From the NCBI GenBank assembly GCA_013152945.1, contig JAADFL010000217.1:1-18639 (forward strand): a stretch of DNA of 18,639 nucleotides, in the 5' to 3' direction. Below the pieces are notes generated by a model that saw nothing but the letters and a program-made list of their open reading frames with translations, searched no databases and was not told the origin of the DNA. This document shows positions 1-8,218 of this stretch, in pieces. The stretch comes from Deltaproteobacteria bacterium (GTDB lineage Bacteria > Myxococcota_A > JAADFL01). The position numbers and the translations under genes are program-made. Each line of letters starts with the position of its first letter. The first letter of the stretch is position 1.

Positions 1-2
1 TT

Positions 3-2786
3 GCTGACAAGACCGGGTATCCCATCGACATGCTCGAATTGGACCTGGACCTCGAAGCAGATCTCGGCATCGATACGGTAAAGCAGGCGGAAACGTTTGC
101 AGAATTGCGGGAAAGGTTCCAGATACCGAAGGAAGACGACCTCAAGCTCAAGGATTACCCGACACTGAAGCACATCGTAGACTTTGTCATGGACAAGTCC
201 GCAATGTTCCAGGGTTCCAACAAAACAAAGGAAACTAAATACATCGAATCCCGGCCCGGTGATGGAGAAGACGTTAAAACGGTTGAAGATAACGAGACGA
301 TCGGCCAAGACGATGAATGGATAATAAGGAGGGTCCCGGTTCCAAGACCCAGGCTGGAAACCAAGTTTTTCAGGTCTACTTTGATTGACATTAACGGATC
401 AAACATAGTCATAGCAAAAGATGATACCGGGATATGGAAGGAGTTGGCAGGGCTCCTTGCGGAAAGAAATGCAAATATCATGTACCTGGAAGACAAGCTC
501 GATGAAAAGAAAATGGAAGACACGGTCCGATCCTGGATGGACCAGGGCAAGGAAATCAATGGTGTTTATTGGTTACGCGGACTCGGTCAAGAGCCGAATT
601 TGTTCGACATGGAGCCCAAGCAGTGGGACGACCTGGTAATGTCCAGGGTGAAGAGCATGCACAGGTTGATGAAACAACTCTATGATCAAGCCGCAGGAAA
701 AGGATTTTTCCTGATTTCAGGCACCAGGACCGGTGGATTGCATGGTTACGGAGAAGCAGGCTCGCTATCCAGTATTGCGGGTGGTATCTCGGGCTTCACA
801 AAGGCCTTTTCCAAAGAGCGTCCCAACAGCCTGTGCAAAGTCGTGGATTTCGAATTTCAAGCCGATCCCATGTCAGTGGCTCGCAACCTGGTGGAAGAGA
901 CACTCAAGGACAAGGATGTAATGGAAGTAGGGTACTTCAATGACATGCGTTGGAGTATCGAGCTTGACCAACAAACACTTGCCTCGTCCAACCAGGAACT
1001 CCATTTGGGAAAGGAAACCATTTTCCTGGTAACAGGTGCTGCAGGCGGTATTACCAGCGAAATAGTTGCCGACTTGGCCATGCATTCCAAGGGAATCTTC
1101 TATCTCCTGGACAAGGTCGACGAGCCGGATCCAAACGACCCACACCTGCAAATGCTTGAAAAAGATCGTGACGGCCTGAGACACATCCTGTTCGAGGAGA
1201 TGAAAACAAAAAAGGAACGACCCACCCCGAAGATGATCGAACAGAAAATTTTTGGGCTCGAACGCGAAATGGCGGCACTGAAAGCCATTAAGAGCGTTCA
1301 GGACTCGGGCGGCAAGGCCTATTTCAAGAGTGTGGACCTATTGGACTACTCCTCTGTAGCCTCTGCCGTAAAGGAAATCAAGGAGAAGAGCGGAAAGGTT
1401 GAAGTCATCATTCATGCTGCTGGTGTTGAAATAAGCAGGGCGCTTTCGGAAAAGTCCTCCAGGGAATTCGACCTGGTTCTGGATGTCAAGACAAAGGGGC
1501 TTTTCAACTTGCTCAAACTGACCAGAGACATGGGTATAGAGGCGGTTGCGGTATTCAGCTCGGTTGCGGGCAGGTTCGGCAACGTGGGTCAAACAGACTA
1601 CAGCGCAGCCAATGATCTCATGTGCAAGACCTTGTCGGCATTACGGCGATCGAGACCAAGCGTTTCTTCGGTCGCCATAGATTGGACCGCATGGGCAGGC
1701 ATTGGAATGGCCTCAAGGGGATCTTTGCCACGCCTGCTCGAGCAAGCAGGCATAGATCTTTTACCGCCCATGGTTGGAATACCACAGGTGCGAAAAGAGC
1801 TGGAGGCAGGAGGTTCAAAGGAAGTCGTTATTGCCAGAGGCCTCGGGGAGATGCTGGCGAGGAGGGATCTCCTAGGTGGTCTGGATCCTGATCTAACGGC
1901 TGATTATTTTAGAAAAGAGGCTGGGCCATTCTTGGCTGCATCCGAGATAATCGGGGCAAAATGCACGGATGAAGGACTTGAAATAGAGTTTGTTCTTGAT
2001 CCTGCCATGCAGCCTTTCCTGAAAGACCACCAGGTCGAAGATGGAGTGCCGTACCTGCCCGGAGTCGTTGGTATGGAATGCCTTGCAGAGCTGTCCGTCT
2101 TGCTTCTTGGTGGAAAGGCAGCCAGGGTGAGGAACCTCAATTTCAGCAGGCCTCTCAAGTTTCATCGCAAGGAGTCCAAGCGCCTGCTCATCAAGGCAAA
2201 GCCGGTCTTCGAGAAAGGCGAGCCTGTTGTGAGGGCTGAACTCTTCTCGATACACAAACCGAAAAAACTTCAAGTTCCGGAAAAGCAGCAGTTACATTTC
2301 ACGGCTGAGTTTCTACAGCAAAAAGAAGAGGCGGAAAAAGGACAGAAGGTACCCAAATTGTCGGGCAGGAGCAAGATCGTCGGCCGGGACCAGATATACA
2401 AGACCTATTTTCATGGACCTTCCTTTCAGGTCCTGGAAGAGGTCAAGCTACAGAAAAGCAAGGCCGTGGGCTCTCTTGCACGGGAAATTCCACCCGAAGT
2501 CAATGGCGGAGGCGGGACAAGACCTTTGCTCTATCCAAGGTTGGTAGAACTCTGTTTCCAGACCGCAGGCCTATGGGAGATGCAGGAGAAACAATTGCTT
2601 TGTCTGCCTCAACGGGTCGAATCCGCATCGGTTTTGGATGTTCCTCCTCAGGACGAGGCATTGTACGCACTGGTAGAGGCACGGGATGGCGATGAATGTT
2701 TTGACGCACGAATAGTCGATGACTCGGGCAAGGTGTACGTTGACATCCATGGATACCATACAATAGCGATAGAGCCCACATCTTAA
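3..2786 (+). CDS. Type I polyketide/PUFA-like synthase, C-terminal part (carrier-KR-DH), 5' end outside window
   Basis: The reading frame is open from position 3, so this is the 3' part of a larger synthase; the first in-window ATG (position 30) lies inside the carrier domain and is not the start. Numbering from that ATG, residues 1-55 form a carrier domain resembling those of PfaA-type synthases, with the motif LGIDTVK. Residues about 180-310 look like a degenerate Rossmann (structural KR) half. Residues 330-600 are a ketoreductase with TGAAGGI at 335-341, FSS at 509-511, Tyr524 and Asn528. Residues 655-918 form a double-hotdog dehydratase with His667 in the first hotdog and YFHGPSF plus Glu840/Gln844 in the second. 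It would reduce and dehydrate a carrier-bound beta-ketoacyl chain. KS and AT domains are presumably upstream. The expected carrier Ser is Thr16. A phosphopantetheinyl transferase gene follows 20 bases downstream. The exact product (PUFA, other lipid or polyketide) cannot be read. Confidence 0.85.
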   Translation, partial: ADKTGYPIDMLELDLDLEADLGIDTVKQAETFAELRERFQIPKEDDLKLKDYPTLKHIVDFVMDKSAMFQGSNKTKETKYIESRPGDGEDVKTVEDNETIGQDDEWIIRRVPVPRPRLETKFFRSTLIDINGSNIVIAKDDTGIWKELAGLLAERNANIMYLEDKLDEKKMEDTVRSWMDQGKEINGVYWLRGLGQEPNLFDMEPKQWDDLVMSRVKSMHRLMKQLYDQAAGKGFFLISGTRTGGLHGYGEAGSLSSIAGGISGFTKAFSKERPNSLCKVVDFEFQADPMSVARNLVEETLKDKDVMEVGYFNDMRWSIELDQQTLASSNQELHLGKETIFLVTGAAGGITSEIVADLAMHSKGIFYLLDKVDEPDPNDPHLQMLEKDRDGLRHILFEEMKTKKERPTPKMIEQKIFGLEREMAALKAIKSVQDSGGKAYFKSVDLLDYSSVASAVKEIKEKSGKVEVIIHAAGVEISRALSEKSSREFDLVLDVKTKGLFNLLKLTRDMGIEAVAVFSSVAGRFGNVGQTDYSAANDLMCKTLSALRRSRPSVSSVAIDWTAWAGIGMASRGSLPRLLEQAGIDLLPPMVGIPQVRKELEAGGSKEVVIARGLGEMLARRDLLGGLDPDLTADYFRKEAGPFLAASEIIGAKCTDEGLEIEFVLDPAMQPFLKDHQVEDGVPYLPGVVGMECLAELSVLLLGGKAARVRNLNFSRPLKFHRKESKRLLIKAKPVFEKGEPVVRAELFSIHKPKKLQVPEKQQLHFTAEFLQQKEEAEKGQKVPKLSGRSKIVGRDQIYKTYFHGPSFQVLEEVKLQKSKAVGSLAREIPPEVNGGGGTRPLLYPRLVELCFQTAGLWEMQEKQLLCLPQRVESASVLDVPPQDEALYALVEARDGDECFDARIVDDSGKVYVDIHGYHTIAIEPTS

Positions 2787-2806
2787 AATCGTCATAGAAA
2801 GATACA

Positions 2807-3577
2807 TTGCCTGACTTCAACCAAAAAAACCGAAAGATACTTTGGACCGTAATTGAGGAAGATAAGGCTCTTTCTCACCTGGATCCGCAACATTTCCTTA
2901 CAAAATGGGAAAGAGATTACTGGTCCAGACTTTACGTTGAGAAACGCTCCAGGGAATGGCTGCTGGGCAGGTTTGCGGCCAAGAGCGTGATATGCAGCCT
3001 GCTCGATTTCGACACAGAAAAGGATTGCCTGGAACGGCTTTGCATAAATAGACGGGAAGACGGTTCGCCCGTACCGTTGTGGGACGGCGATGTCCTCGAT
3101 AATGTCTGTATATCGATAAGCCATCGGTCGGGCGCTGCTGCTGCTGCTGCATCCAGGGGCACGGGACTGGGCATAGACCTTGAATCCATAGAGCCTAGGT
3201 CAAATCTGTTCAAAGAGCAGTTCCTTACCCGGAGGGAACAGGAATTGGTTTCTTCGAATATTTTGGACATTGGGAAAGAAAGCCAATCCGTCATGGCAAA
3301 CTTAATATGGTGTGCCAAGGAGTCGGTCTTAAAGGCATTGCGGTTGGGCTTGACGGTAGATACCAGGAAAATAGAGTGCCTGCCTTGCACTGATTTATAC
3401 ACCGGGCCGCCACTTGGCAACGGTCCGTCACTTGGATGGAGGTCCATTGAGGTCAACATCGATCCGCGACTTGGAGACAGACATGCCCGCGCATGGTGGA
3501 CAAAGTGGGCAAACAGGATTGCCTGTATAGCCGTTCTATCAAAAGGGAATCACCAATTATTAAGATTGAAATTGTAA
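2807..3577 (+). CDS. 4'-phosphopantetheinyl transferase, Sfp type
   Basis: This 256-residue protein has the Sfp-superfamily signature: WLLGRFAAK (about 51-59), ISISHR (102-107), GIDLE at 122-126 carrying the Mg-binding Asp/Glu, and WCAKES-x2-K at 168-176. The family moves 4'-phosphopantetheine from coenzyme A onto a conserved serine of carrier proteins, so it most likely activates the carrier domains of the upstream synthase, with which it is probably co-transcribed (20-base gap). The start is TTG: an in-frame stop lies only four codons upstream, no ATG or GTG fits better, and GAAAGA lies about six bases before it. Between the SH and GIDLE motifs is a run of six alanines encoded by a GCT repeat. 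The family call is secure. Dedication to the neighbouring synthase is inferred from position. Confidence 0.88.
   Translation: MPDFNQKNRKILWTVIEEDKALSHLDPQHFLTKWERDYWSRLYVEKRSREWLLGRFAAKSVICSLLDFDTEKDCLERLCINRREDGSPVPLWDGDVLDNVCISISHRSGAAAAAASRGTGLGIDLESIEPRSNLFKEQFLTRREQELVSSNILDIGKESQSVMANLIWCAKESVLKALRLGLTVDTRKIECLPCTDLYTGPPLGNGPSLGWRSIEVNIDPRLGDRHARAWWTKWANRIACIAVLSKGNHQLLRLKL
3134..3151 (+). repeat. GCT triplet run encoding polyalanine
   Basis: Five GCT codons in a row followed by GCA give six alanines inside the phosphopantetheinyl transferase. Changes in repeat number would keep the frame. Confidence 0.8.
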
Positions 3578-3604
3578 TCAAGATTTCATAATTTCAACAG
3601 CGAA

Positions 3605-5245
3605 TCAAATTCCAAACCTGTAGGCAAGGCCGAAGGAAACCATGGGACCCACGACGTCTACTGTTCTTTGATCGAATCCATACTGTGTTACCCTTTTCTG
3701 TGTTCCCCATATACCTGCTCCGCCAGCGGACGCAGAGAGCCCCAGTGATCCGATATCACCATTGCCTGTAATCCACGTGAATACACCGAACTCGGCAAAC
3801 CAGTATCCGACCAAACCACCGCCTCCTGAAAGAAAAAGATCGGTGCGGCCGGGCAAGGGTATGTTTATCCTGCCCGAGGTTCCGCCGTAAACAAACCCGG
3901 AATCCTTGGATCCGCTGTCGTTTTTCGACTTGTAGTACATGAGTGTGTTGGTCACAACCATGTTCAAGCCATCCCTGGCTCCGAGGCGGACATGCTGGGA
4001 CAAGGCAAAGGCTGCTACGGTCCTGTCATGCCAGGATTGACTGTTGCCGGAGGAATCTGATTTGACGCCTTCTCCAACCAGCAACTCGCCCAGATCTCCA
4101 TTTACACCACCCACGCCTATTCCCAGGCCGACACTAAATGCCCGAGTGTCATATCCACCCTGGACAAGGAAGCACGATGAGAAAGGGTTGCCATCCTTGG
4201 TGTATCCAAAACCAAGCGGATCGATCCTCAAATCCAGGAAATAACCGTTTCCCCACCACGTAGCCGCGATCTCCGCAAGAATACCAAAGCCAAGAGGTTT
4301 GCCGATTTTCAGCAGAGGCCTTATGGCAGTCCTGAACTCGCCGAGATCCACCAGTTTCCGTGGAAATATTCTACTTCCCCTGTCTTCCTTCCTTGCCGGC
4401 CGGATGACGTCCTTTGTAGAGACCCGGTCTCCCCTGCCAAGCTCGGCCAGGCAACTTTTAGGGCTAACCGCGGCCACGGTCAAAATCGCTGCCAGCTCAT
4501 GGCCCTTAAACTTTACAGAATCCCCTTGCATCTTCCTTGTGACACTTCCGAAGGCCACGAAGCGATCGCCGACCTTTACACCGTCAAGTGAGCCTATGTT
4601 CAATTTGACTCGTCCCGGAAACCTGTTAACTACCTTGATATTCTTGGGTAAAGGTTTGCCGCCTTGCCCTCTTTGTTCGGCCGGCAAACCCTTTCTTTTG
4701 ATTTCCTTTCCACTGGTTTGTGCTTTCACTTGGGAAGAGGGGCGAGAAACATTGGTATGCTGCAAGTTTATTACAGCCGGGCTGGTTACCTGATTACCTA
4801 TTGGAATTGCGGAAAGTGACCTTATCCTCATCCATACCCTTGAGTCTGCCACAAACATTCCTATCACATTTCCGAGAGGCGGCCTTTTGACATCGATCAG
4901 CACAGGGTTTTGCGGATCCTTCAAGTCCATTACACCAATGCCTTGCCCTTCCAATAGCACGTAAAGCCGGTCTCCCAACACCAGGTAACTGCGCACTTTG
5001 CCTGGTAACGCCACTGTTTCCTGCTTGCCGCCGGCTTTGATGATCAACTTACCGTCATGAACGAGATACTCAGGCTTTTCATCACCTCTCGTCGTATCGG
5101 CAATAGGTTGCTCATCTTTTTTTTCATTACCTTTCGTTCCTTTTTTCCCAGCGTGCACTGCCTTGGACATGGTCAGACAGGTAAAAACAAGAATGGCCGA
5201 GAAAACCAAAAAACGTATTCGAAAACATCCTGTGGTTTTTTTCAT
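3605..5245 (-). CDS. Exported protein, probable outer-membrane barrel, function unknown
   Basis: I do not recognise this 546-residue protein. The ATG at 5245 is chosen over an upstream start at 5281 because GAGGTGA lies just before it and it opens a clear signal peptide: MKK, a hydrophobic core, then SKAVHA before Gly33. The mature part has: a Lys-rich linker; about 90 residues reading like beta-propeller blades (DGKLIIKAGGKQ, LGDRLYVLL, IGVMDLKDPQNP); a basic linker; a beta domain with LNIGSLDGVKVGDRF similar to FlgT-C-like or other cell-envelope domains; and a glycine/aromatic-rich C-terminal half of about 250 residues with alternating beta-strand character, ending SFGLAYRFGI like an outer-membrane barrel. 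It converges on the phosphopantetheinyl transferase with only 27 bases between stops and no clear terminator there. It lies 117 bases downstream of the siroheme gene on the same strand. Any link to sulfur metabolism is unproven. Confidence 0.6.
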   Translation of the reverse strand: MKKTTGCFRIRFLVFSAILVFTCLTMSKAVHAGKKGTKGNEKKDEQPIADTTRGDEKPEYLVHDGKLIIKAGGKQETVALPGKVRSYLVLGDRLYVLLEGQGIGVMDLKDPQNPVLIDVKRPPLGNVIGMFVADSRVWMRIRSLSAIPIGNQVTSPAVINLQHTNVSRPSSQVKAQTSGKEIKRKGLPAEQRGQGGKPLPKNIKVVNRFPGRVKLNIGSLDGVKVGDRFVAFGSVTRKMQGDSVKFKGHELAAILTVAAVSPKSCLAELGRGDRVSTKDVIRPARKEDRGSRIFPRKLVDLGEFRTAIRPLLKIGKPLGFGILAEIAATWWGNGYFLDLRIDPLGFGYTKDGNPFSSCFLVQGGYDTRAFSVGLGIGVGGVNGDLGELLVGEGVKSDSSGNSQSWHDRTVAAFALSQHVRLGARDGLNMVVTNTLMYYKSKNDSGSKDSGFVYGGTSGRINIPLPGRTDLFLSGGGGLVGYWFAEFGVFTWITGNGDIGSLGLSASAGGAGIWGTQKRVTQYGFDQRTVDVVGPMVSFGLAYRFGI

Positions 5246-5362
5246 GTCATTCACCTCATGCAGTTGATTTACTTTTACCAATTATTTTTCCTCAAATGAA
5301 TACCAGGTACTAGAATATATGGCAACTTGGTCATTGCAGCCCGTTCAAATAACTTGGCGATA

Positions 5363-6013
5363 TCAATTACAGATTATTCGATCGACCAGGTTCCCTGCCT
5401 CTTTTAGGCTCCCTTGTTCCACCAAGCGTCTCACCTGGCTGTTCAATACAGCCTCGAGCATGTCCTTCCTCTTTTGGGCCTGATCATCGCCTGGAAACAT
5501 CTCTCTTATCTTTTCCCTCGCTGTTTTGATTAAATCCACGAAAATCCCGAGCTCCGGTGAAAGAGAGCTTGAAATGTCTTTCCTGAAATACTTAGACAGA
5601 CCGGGCGCCGAGCCTGATGTTGAAATGGCGATGGTCAAATCGCCACGATGTATTTGCGAAGGAACAAAGAAATCACACAGCTTTGGCTCGTCCACAACGT
5701 TTATCAATATGCCCCTCTCGCGGGCTGCCTCAAAAACAAGGTAATTCACATCTCCATCCGATGTACCGGCAACAACAAGAGCCATGCCGTCAAGATCTTC
5801 ATCGACCACAGGCCTTTTGATCAGCCTTATGCGATCTTGTCTACCCAACTCTTCGATTCCTTTACAGAATCCTGGAGCCACGACGGTCACGTCCGCCTTG
5901 CTTTGAAGCAATCCCTGCACCTTACGCAGTGCCACCTCCCCTCCCCCAACAACAAGAACCGGCTTGCCCTCAAGCAACAGGAATACCGGATACGTGGAAT
6001 ACCTTTCGCCCAT
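5363..6013 (-). CDS. Precorrin-2 dehydrogenase / sirohydrochlorin ferrochelatase (Met8/CysG N-terminal type)
   Basis: The protein (216 residues from the chosen start) matches the NAD-dependent enzyme that oxidises precorrin-2 to sirohydrochlorin and often also inserts iron to give siroheme. Visible marks are the Rossmann motif VVGGGEVALRK (residues 21-31), the segment NVVDEPKLCDFFVP and the segment GDLTIAISTSGSAPGLS, all typical of the family, followed by a helical C-terminal domain. There is no CysG methyltransferase half, and the length fits the stand-alone form. The ATG at 6013 is chosen because GGAGG stands six bases before it; the frame is open upstream to 6088 but would run through the terminator hairpin of dsrC. 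Siroheme is the cofactor of DsrAB, which explains the position. Expression must come from readthrough of that terminator or from a weak promoter-like sequence at 6060-6088. Confidence 0.9.
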   Translation of the reverse strand: MGERYSTYPVFLLLEGKPVLVVGGGEVALRKVQGLLQSKADVTVVAPGFCKGIEELGRQDRIRLIKRPVVDEDLDGMALVVAGTSDGDVNYLVFEAARERGILINVVDEPKLCDFFVPSQIHRGDLTIAISTSGSAPGLSKYFRKDISSSLSPELGIFVDLIKTAREKIREMFPGDDQAQKRKDMLEAVLNSQVRRLVEQGSLKEAGNLVDRIICN

Positions 6014-6026
6014 TTGGGACCTCCAT

Positions 6027-6059
6027 AAAAAAGCCCCCGGCCTTGTGAGCCGGGGGCTT
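6027..6059 (-). terminator. Rho-independent terminator after dsrC
   Basis: An 11-bp perfect GC-rich stem (6031-6041 paired with 6049-6059) has a 7-base loop and is followed on the minus strand by a run of six T. It lies 64 bases after the dsrC stop. The T run is directly followed by the ribosome-binding site and start of the siroheme gene. Confidence 0.9.
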
Positions 6060-6088
6060 TGTATACCGAACAATACCCGCCTATGCAA
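6060..6088 (-). promoter_or_regulatory. Weak promoter-like sequence before the siroheme gene
   Basis: On the minus strand, TTGCAT (6088-6083) and TATACA (6065-6060) are spaced by exactly 17 bases. The match to sigma70 consensus is modest. A transcript from it would begin with the terminator-like hairpin, which makes the assignment doubtful. Confidence 0.3.
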
Positions 6089-6123
6089 TCAGGCGCACAG
6101 TTTGGTAAAGCTCCTCTGGATTA

Positions 6124-6441
6124 TCACACGCAACCCGTGGGCTTCGCCAGTCCGGCAACCTTGCATGCACCCTTTGCCGGGCCGCTTGGGAAAAGTTCGT
6201 AGATCTTTTTGAGCTTGAAGCCTGTCTCCTTGCACAGTTTCCTGATCATAGGGGCAACACCGAACTTCTGGTAATAATCCCTAAGGAAATGTATGACCTT
6301 CCAGTGCTCTTCGCCAAGCTCATCAACACCTTCGGTAGTAGCCAATGCCGCAGCTACCTCCTCTGTCCATTCTTCAGGATTTTGCATGAAGCCGTCTTCA
6401 TCAACCTCGACCTTTACACTCCCGTGTTCAAAAATAGGCAT
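6124..6441 (-). CDS. dsrC: DsrC, sulfur-carrier substrate of dissimilatory sulfite reductase
   Basis: This 105-residue protein is full length for DsrC. It carries the flexible C-terminal arm with both conserved cysteines, Cys93 in KGAC and the penultimate Cys104 in PTGCV, as in DsrC proteins active in sulfite reduction. In the established mechanism the arm enters DsrAB, takes up a sulfur from the siroheme site as a trisulfide between the two cysteines, and is then reduced by DsrMKJOP. The DELGEEHWKVIHFLRDYY and RKLCKETGFKLKKIYELFP segments are characteristic of the family. The ATG has AGGAGGAG a few bases upstream and its own promoter (6460-6487), and a strong terminator follows, so dsrC is probably a monocistronic, highly expressed gene. 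Confidence 0.97.
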   Translation of the reverse strand: MPIFEHGSVKVEVDEDGFMQNPEEWTEEVAAALATTEGVDELGEEHWKVIHFLRDYYQKFGVAPMIRKLCKETGFKLKKIYELFPSGPAKGACKVAGLAKPTGCV

Positions 6442-6459
6442 GTTAACTCCTCCTCTTCC

Positions 6460-6487
6460 AATATAGGTTAAACGCGCTACGTTTCAA
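6460..6487 (-). promoter_or_regulatory. Sigma70-like promoter of dsrC
   Basis: On the minus strand TTGAAA (6487-6482) and TATATT (6465-6460), each five of six matches to consensus, are separated by 16 bases. Transcription would start near 6453, giving a leader of about a dozen bases that is little more than the ribosome-binding site. Confidence 0.65.
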
Positions 6488-6559
6488 AGACCGTCATAAA
6501 ACCGACAAAGACTTTCCTACATTTTCCACATGGATGTCAAGAGGCAAAAGACGACTACT

Positions 6560-7969
6560 TTACTTGCCCATCTTGAAAAGAGCCGCTGCTTTGAGAATAC
6601 CTTGTGACCATTCAGGGCAGGCGCTTGAATGAAGGTGCAAGTATGAAGCCATGACGTTTTTTCTTACCAGGCCATCTCTTCCATTACCGATTCCCTTTCC
6701 CTTTTTCAGGTTCAACACGGTTTTCAAATGTGAATCCGAGTCTATTACACGGGAATAGTGAAATTCATGGCCTTTCAGAATCGCACCTTTGGGGAAAAAT
6801 GGATTTTCTTCTTGTACCAGGGCAATGACGTACCCATGTCCTTGGGGTCTTTTTTCGACCTCGGTGTCTATTGAAAAAACCCCGCTCATGGGAATGGCCT
6901 TGTTGTCGAAGACAACTGTTTCGGATAAATACATGAGGCCGCCGCATTCTGCATAGATGGGCAGGCCCGATTCGGCGGCTGACCTTACTGCAGATAACAT
7001 CGCCTTGTTTTCCGCCAGTCTTTCAGCATGCACTTCTGGAAATCCACCACCTATGTACAAACCTGAAAGGTCATTGGGCAGGCTGTCTGCGGCAAGAGGA
7101 GAGATGAAGACGAGTCTTGCGCCCAGGCTCTCAAGTTGCTCCAAGTTTTCGGGATAGTAAAAACAAAAGGCTTCATCCCTGAAAACGCCGATCTTTGTCT
7201 GTCCAAGTGTGTTGTTTTGCTTTTTTTTATTTTTTGGTTGATCCGGATCGATTGCCAGCCGCGGAGCCCTTGATGCTATCTCGATAAGTCGTTCAATGTC
7301 CAGGCCGGCCTTTACCAATTCAGCAGCTCTTTCGATTGCGTTCATGGGCTCGAAAAGGTCTCCCGGCGTTACCAGGCCAAGATGCCTGTCCGGAAGGATA
7401 TTGTCCCTTCCCTTTGGTATGGCTCCTATCACCGGGATACCTGATGTTGACTCGATGGCTTTTTTAACCACGTCCTCGTGCCTTTTCCCAGCCACCTTGT
7501 TAAGGATTATTCCGGCAATGTCGAGCCCGGGCTCCATTTGCTTGAGACCGGCAACCACGGCCGCAGCCGTCCTGGTTACTTTTTGAACTGGAAGGACCAG
7601 GACAACAGGCGTTTTCAAAAGGCTTGCGAGAAAGGCAGTGCTGTAATCTCCGTCTGCAGTCACACCGTCACAAAGTCCCCTGTTACCTTCTATGATCGCC
7701 ATATCCGTTACCTGAGCTGAATTTGTAAATGCGGACATGATCTTTTCAGTTTTCATAAGGTAGGGATCCAGGTTGCGGGCCATCTGTACGCCCCCGGCAA
7801 GCCCGAGCCAGGCCGCATCGATATAATCCGGCCCCTTTTTGAAAACGCTTACCCGCATACCTCCCTTTTTCAATAGATGGACCAAGCCAAGAGAAACCAG
7901 GGTCTTGCCTGAATCACCGCCGGTTCCGGCTATTACTAATCTTGGAATCCTGATAGTTGTTCTCGCCAT
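6560..7969 (-). CDS. dsrN: DsrN, siroheme amidase (CbiA/CobB family)
   Basis: The 469-residue protein is a cobyrinic acid a,c-diamide synthase homologue of the length usual for that family. An N-terminal ATP-binding domain carries the P-loop variant GTGGDSGKT (residues 15-23) and FKKGPDYIDA. The C-terminal class I-type glutamine amidotransferase domain shows LYIGGGFPE, the nucleophile Cys342 in AECGGLMYL, GHEFHYSR, and SYLHLHS with the likely catalytic His. In dsr clusters this homologue is called DsrN and is proposed to amidate siroheme to the siroamide found in DsrAB; a true cobalamin role is the alternative, but no other cobalamin genes are in view. The ATG at 7969 has a weak ribosome-binding site. 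A promoter candidate lies 26-54 bases upstream, so it is probably transcribed separately from dsrABD. Confidence 0.9.
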   Translation of the reverse strand: MARTTIRIPRLVIAGTGGDSGKTLVSLGLVHLLKKGGMRVSVFKKGPDYIDAAWLGLAGGVQMARNLDPYLMKTEKIMSAFTNSAQVTDMAIIEGNRGLCDGVTADGDYSTAFLASLLKTPVVLVLPVQKVTRTAAAVVAGLKQMEPGLDIAGIILNKVAGKRHEDVVKKAIESTSGIPVIGAIPKGRDNILPDRHLGLVTPGDLFEPMNAIERAAELVKAGLDIERLIEIASRAPRLAIDPDQPKNKKKQNNTLGQTKIGVFRDEAFCFYYPENLEQLESLGARLVFISPLAADSLPNDLSGLYIGGGFPEVHAERLAENKAMLSAVRSAAESGLPIYAECGGLMYLSETVVFDNKAIPMSGVFSIDTEVEKRPQGHGYVIALVQEENPFFPKGAILKGHEFHYSRVIDSDSHLKTVLNLKKGKGIGNGRDGLVRKNVMASYLHLHSSACPEWSQGILKAAALFKMGK

Positions 7970-7994
7970 GATGATGCCACTTTAGTTTTTTGAC

Positions 7995-8023
7995 ATAATA
8001 TGGGCAAGCGCTTTTGGGCTCAA
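7995..8023 (-). promoter_or_regulatory. Sigma70-like promoter of dsrN
   Basis: On the minus strand TTGAGC (8023-8018) and TATTAT (8000-7995) are separated by 17 bases; the -10 matches consensus at five of six positions. The start would fall near 7988, about 20 bases before the ATG. It lies in the 249-base gap between dsrD and dsrN, downstream of the dsrD terminator. Confidence 0.55.
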
Positions 8024-8137
8024 ATGAAAATAATATACAAATTGTGTCCAAAACTGCTGCCGGTTCAAAGGCCGTATAATAAATAAATTTGCCGCAATTT
8101 GTCGTATTTCTCTATTGTGGCTGAGAGCACAATAAAT

Positions 8138-8167
8138 AAAAAAACAATTCGTTCAACGGGGCGAACT
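8138..8167 (-). terminator. Probable rho-independent terminator of dsrABD
   Basis: On the minus strand a 6-bp stem with one G-T wobble (8167-8162 with 8151-8146) and a 10-base loop is followed within one base by a run of seven T (8144-8138). Two further hairpins lie between it and the dsrD stop. Confidence 0.6.
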
Positions 8168-8174
8168 AAAGGAG

Positions 8175-8218
8175 TGGCCTATCAATGGCCAAGTCGCTTG
8201 GGCAGTCCGAAGAAGCGA
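8175..8218 (-). repeat. Two hairpins between dsrD stop and terminator
   Basis: One 6-bp hairpin (8213-8218 with 8194-8199) begins on the base next to the dsrD stop codon. A second, 5-bp hairpin (8187-8191 with 8175-8179, 7-base loop) follows. With the T-tailed hairpin behind them they form a chain of three, which could stabilise the 3' end of the dsrABD message. Confidence 0.5.

Noticed and set aside
1893-2273. Minus-strand open frame of 126 codons inside the synthase
   Set aside because: It falls within the conserved dehydratase region on the other strand and has no support of its own.
3578-3604. Terminator between the convergent phosphopantetheinyl transferase and exported-protein genes
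   Set aside because: The 27-base gap shows no stem-loop or T run.
5282-5362. Promoter for the exported-protein gene (TTGCCA with TATTCA, 17 bases apart)
   Set aside because: The -10 matches at only half its positions, so I do not list it as a feature.
6014-6088. Longer start for the siroheme gene at 6088
   Set aside because: The extra codons run through a perfect terminator hairpin and have no family likeness; the GGAGG site fits ATG 6013.
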